From Maricaulis sp. (GTDB lineage Bacteria > Pseudomonadota > Alphaproteobacteria > Caulobacterales > Maricaulaceae), in contig NZ_JASBRW010000037.1 in the NCBI RefSeq assembly GCF_030149235.1, forward strand, positions 26,856-90,855: a stretch of 64,000 bases of DNA. Direction: 5' to 3'. Positions 61,673-64,000 of this stretch are shown here, one piece after another. Both the position numbers and the translations under genes were made by a program. Positions within the stretch are counted from its first letter, which is position 1, and each line of letters begins with the position of its first letter. The notes beneath the pieces were generated by a model, which saw nothing but the letters and a program-made list of their open reading frames with translations, made no database searches and was not told where the DNA came from.

Positions 61673-62959
61673 ATGCCTCAAAACACACAAGACTATCCGT
61701 TCGATCCTGCGCAGCATCATGTCTGGCGTCCCTATACGCAGATGAAGACGACGCCCGCCGGTCTACCGGTTGCCAGCGCCGAAGGCGTACGTATCAAGCT
61801 GGAGGATGGGCGGGAACTGATCGACGGCGTTTCGTCCTGGTGGACTGTGTGCCACGGCTATCGTCATCCGCACATAATCGATGCGGTCAAGGCGCAGCTC
61901 GATGAGGTTCCTCATGTCATGCTGGGCGGTTTGACCCACGCCCCGGCCGAGCGCCTGGCTGCGCGTCTGGCGGCGCTTACGCCTGGGGATCTCAACCACG
62001 TCTTCTTCTGTGAATCGGGATCGGTTTCGGTCGAGATCGCCATGAAGATCGCCATGCAGTCCTGGATCAATCGCGGTGTAAGCGGGCGGACCCAGTTCCT
62101 GGCCTTCAAGGGCGGATATCACGGCGACACGCTCGCAACGATGTCGGTCTGCGATCCGGAAGAGGGGATGCACGCGCTTTTTGCCGGCGGCCTGCAGCGC
62201 CAGATCATTGCCGAACTGCCGGTTGATGATGAGGCGACTGAGGCGCTGGATACGCTCATGACGAAGCATGGCGCATCCCTGGCCGGTGTAGTAACCGAGC
62301 CGCTGGTGCAGGGCGCGGGGGGCATGCGCTTTCACAGCCCGGAAACGCTGAAGCGCCTGCGGGCCTTGTGTGACAAGCATGGCCTGCCCCTGATCCTCGA
62401 CGAAATCATGACCGGTTTCGGTCGCCTGGGAACGATGTTCGCTTGTGAGAAGGCGGGCGTTGTTCCTGATATCATGACGGTCTCCAAGGCACTGACCGGA
62501 GGGACGCTGCCCCTCGCTGCAGCGATCGCCTCGTCCCGGCTGTTCAATGATTTCTGGTCCGATGATGCCGGGGCGGCGCTGATGCATGGGCCGACCTATA
62601 TGGGCAATCCGGCAGCCTGCGCGGCTGCCAATGCCTCGCTGGACCTGTTCGAGACCGAGCCACGCCTGGAGCAGGTGGCGCAAATTGAGGATGCTTTTGC
62701 ACGCCTTCTGCCCCATGCCCGGGGTGTTTCCGGTGTTGTTGATGTGCGCTGGCAGGGTGCGATCGGTGTGATCGAGATGCGCGGATTGCCGGATCTGGAC
62801 GGGCTAAAAGCCTGTTTTGTGGACTCCGGTGTATGGGTCCGCCCGTTCGGCAATATCATCTATCTGATGCCGCCTTTCATCATTACGGCGGATGATCTTG
62901 AACGCTTGATCCGCTCGACGGTCGACGTGACCCGCAGCTGGGCTGAACGGCACTTCTGA
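61673..62959 (+). CDS. bioA: Adenosylmethionine-8-amino-7-oxononanoate aminotransferase
   Basis: 428 aa class III aminotransferase that makes DAPA with SAM as amino donor. HHVWRPYTQMKT near the start is the BioA signature, then DGVSSWWTVCHGYRHPHI, LAFKGGYHGDTLATMSV, LDEIMTGFGRLGTMFA, PLP lysine in MTVSKALTGGTLPLAA, and the late FGNIIYLMPPFI. Transcribed away from bioF-bioD. Confidence 0.96.
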   Translation: MPQNTQDYPFDPAQHHVWRPYTQMKTTPAGLPVASAEGVRIKLEDGRELIDGVSSWWTVCHGYRHPHIIDAVKAQLDEVPHVMLGGLTHAPAERLAARLAALTPGDLNHVFFCESGSVSVEIAMKIAMQSWINRGVSGRTQFLAFKGGYHGDTLATMSVCDPEEGMHALFAGGLQRQIIAELPVDDEATEALDTLMTKHGASLAGVVTEPLVQGAGGMRFHSPETLKRLRALCDKHGLPLILDEIMTGFGRLGTMFACEKAGVVPDIMTVSKALTGGTLPLAAAIASSRLFNDFWSDDAGAALMHGPTYMGNPAACAAANASLDLFETEPRLEQVAQIEDAFARLLPHARGVSGVVDVRWQGAIGVIEMRGLPDLDGLKACFVDSGVWVRPFGNIIYLMPPFIITADDLERLIRSTVDVTRSWAERHF

Positions 62960-62966
62960 TCACTTT

Positions 62967-62986
62967 ATTTTCAAAATATTGAAAAT
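62967..62986. promoter_or_regulatory. ArsR operator 1 (distal)
   Basis: ATTTTCAA-aata-TTGAAAAT, perfect 8-bp arms. It shares TTTCA-N6-TGAAA with the second repeat 39 bp away, centre to centre. It could also serve as a weak terminator for bioA. Confidence 0.65.
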
Positions 62987-62991
62987 GGACC

Positions 62992-63019
62992 TTGTACCAG
63001 AAAGTGATTTCATTATATT
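62992..63019 (+). promoter_or_regulatory. Candidate arsR promoter, leaderless
   Basis: TTGTAC (62992-62997), 16-base spacer, TATATT (63014-63019). A start about seven bases later falls on the arsR ATG (63026), which lacks any Shine-Dalgarno. Confidence 0.5.
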
Positions 63020-63024
63020 GAAAT
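63007..63024. promoter_or_regulatory. ArsR operator 2 (proximal)
   Basis: ATTTCA-ttatat-TGAAAT, perfect 6-bp arms, ending one base before the arsR start and overlapping the -10. Confidence 0.68.
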
Positions 63025-63025
63025 T

Positions 63026-63370
63026 ATGAAAAAGAATTCAGCCATACAGGCGCTTGGCGCCCTGGCGCATGATCGTCGCCTCGATGTTTTTCGCCTGCTG
63101 GTGACCGCCGAGGCTCCGGACCCGGACCCGGACACGGCAGGGCTTACACCCGGCGAGATCGCTGCACTCCTCAATGTGCCTGCGCCAACCCTGTCATTTT
63201 ATCTCAAGGAATTGTCCCAGGCCGGCCTGGTGACCGGCAAGCGGAAAGGGCGCTCGATACGCTACCGTGCCAGCCTGACCACCTTGCGCGAGCTCGCCGG
63301 TTTTTTACTCGAAGATTGTTGTCGGGGACTGCCTGTCTCAATCCCACCTGCCCAGGAGAATGTCTCATGA
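63026..63370 (+). CDS. arsR: ArsR family regulator with vicinal Cys pair
   Basis: 114 aa winged helix-turn-helix repressor. ALAHDRRLDVFRLL opens the fold; recognition helix VPAPTLSFYLKELSQAGLV and wing GRSIRYRAS. The only cysteines are C98-C99 near the C-terminus (LLEDCCRG). ArsR proteins with just such a pair (Shewanella SpArsR) sense trivalent methylarsenite rather than inorganic arsenite, so that specificity is inferred here. The stop overlaps the arsI start (ATGA). Confidence 0.88.
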   Translation: MKKNSAIQALGALAHDRRLDVFRLLVTAEAPDPDPDTAGLTPGEIAALLNVPAPTLSFYLKELSQAGLVTGKRKGRSIRYRASLTTLRELAGFLLEDCCRGLPVSIPPAQENVS

Positions 63371-63774
63371 AACGCCTGCATGTCAGCTTCAACGTCGCCG
63401 ATCTGGAGCGCTCCATTGCCTTCTATGAGAACCTGTTCGGAGCCAAGCCGAGTGTCGTCCGCGAGGGTTATGCCAAGTGGCTGCTTGAAGATCCGCGCAT
63501 GAATTTTGTTATCGAAGCCAATGGTGGGAAGCCGGGCTTTACCCATGCGGGCATCCAGACCGAAAGCGCGGAGGAGCTCGGCGAGGTCTTTGACCGCATG
63601 AAACAGGCCGAAGCCCCTTATTTGCCGGAAGGGGTGACCACCTGCTGCTACGCCAAATCCGAGAAGAGCTGGACCATGGATCCGGACGGCGTGGCGTGGG
63701 AGGCCTTCCATACGCACCACCAGACGGAAGCGTATGGGCGTTCGCCCGATCTGCTTCAGGAACAGGCCGAATAG
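63367..63774 (+). CDS. arsI: ArsI/CadI family VOC metalloenzyme, probable C-As lyase
   Basis: 135 aa from ATG 63367. Vicinal oxygen chelate fold. Likely Fe ligands H5 (LHVSFNV), H60 (FTHAG) and E112 (VAWEAF), plus the vicinal pair C93-C94 in TTCCYAKSEKSWTMDPDG. These match the ArsI pattern, in which the Cys pair binds methylarsenite and oxygen splits the carbon-arsenic bond. Cadmium-induced CadI proteins share the fold, so the substrate call rests on the Cys pair and on the coupled regulator. Confidence 0.85.
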   Translation: MKRLHVSFNVADLERSIAFYENLFGAKPSVVREGYAKWLLEDPRMNFVIEANGGKPGFTHAGIQTESAEELGEVFDRMKQAEAPYLPEGVTTCCYAKSEKSWTMDPDGVAWEAFHTHHQTEAYGRSPDLLQEQAE

Positions 63775-63883
63775 GGCGTCATCTGCAATCCATCTGCAGA
63801 AGACCTGCATTGCGTGCGATTAGCCGCTTGACCCACCGCGGCGGCGCGCATAAACAACCCACCTCGCTTCGGCGAGCACCATT

Positions 63884-63960
<77 letters not shown>

Positions 63961-64000
63961 CTTTTTTCCAGACAATCTGTTGAACTTGAAAGTGGTGCGT

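Overview
The window is about 64 kb of dense, GC-rich chromosome from an alphaproteobacterium. It looks like the Caulobacterales/Maricaulales (Hyphomonadaceae-like) branch. This is inferred from gene content and order: an RNase E with an acidic insertion in its S1 domain, the run rne - amidase - PBP1A - prfB - bactofilin - M23 peptidase, an iscR-led SUF operon, tig-clpP-clpX-lon, and DUF1501/DUF1800 exported proteins. I see no insertion sequence, prophage, CRISPR array or integrase. Almost everything reads as core genome.

Layout. 1-11 kb holds a partial exported M48 protease, RNase E, and then a cell-wall block of AmiC-type amidase, PBP1A, RF2 (with a programmed +1 frameshift), and a bactofilin overlapping an M23 peptidase. 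11-19 kb has a ferritin-like DUF455 protein coupled to a Bcp peroxiredoxin, a giant YhdP/AsmA-like envelope protein, tyrS, anmK and an alpha/beta hydrolase. 19.2-27.6 kb is one SUF iron-sulfur operon (iscR, iscS-like, sufB, an unknown lipoprotein, sufC, sufD, sufS, sufT, sufA, GST-like) behind a near-consensus IscR box. 27.6-38.5 kb has a diguanylate cyclase, an RhlE-type helicase, two exported amidohydrolases, parE and an autotransporter. 38.5-47.8 kb has the nitrogen pair glnB-glnA, the NAD(P)HX repair enzyme, malic enzyme, a MATE exporter, a TPMT-like methyltransferase and an EAL-like hypothetical protein. 47.9-54.6 kb has tRNA-Leu and the proteostasis run tig, clpP, clpX, lon.

54.7-56.3 kb has pheA behind an apparent transcription attenuator: a 20-codon Phe/Tyr-rich leader ORF, a competing antiterminator and a strong intrinsic terminator 12 bases before pheA. 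tRNA-Val follows. 56.4-63 kb has the DUF1800-DUF1501 pair and the biotin genes bioF-bioD, divergent from bioA. The last kilobase holds a small arsenic module: an ArsR regulator with only a vicinal Cys pair, twin operators, an apparently leaderless start, and a coupled ArsI-like C-As lyase. tRNA-Asp closes the window.

The most interesting items are the pheA attenuator, the organoarsenical-type arsR-arsI module, the lipoprotein gene lodged inside the SUF operon, the amidohydrolase that has lost its HxH metal motif, and the EAL-like hypothetical protein. Starts were chosen from ribosome-binding sites, signal peptides and family alignment, so several differ from the longest open frame.
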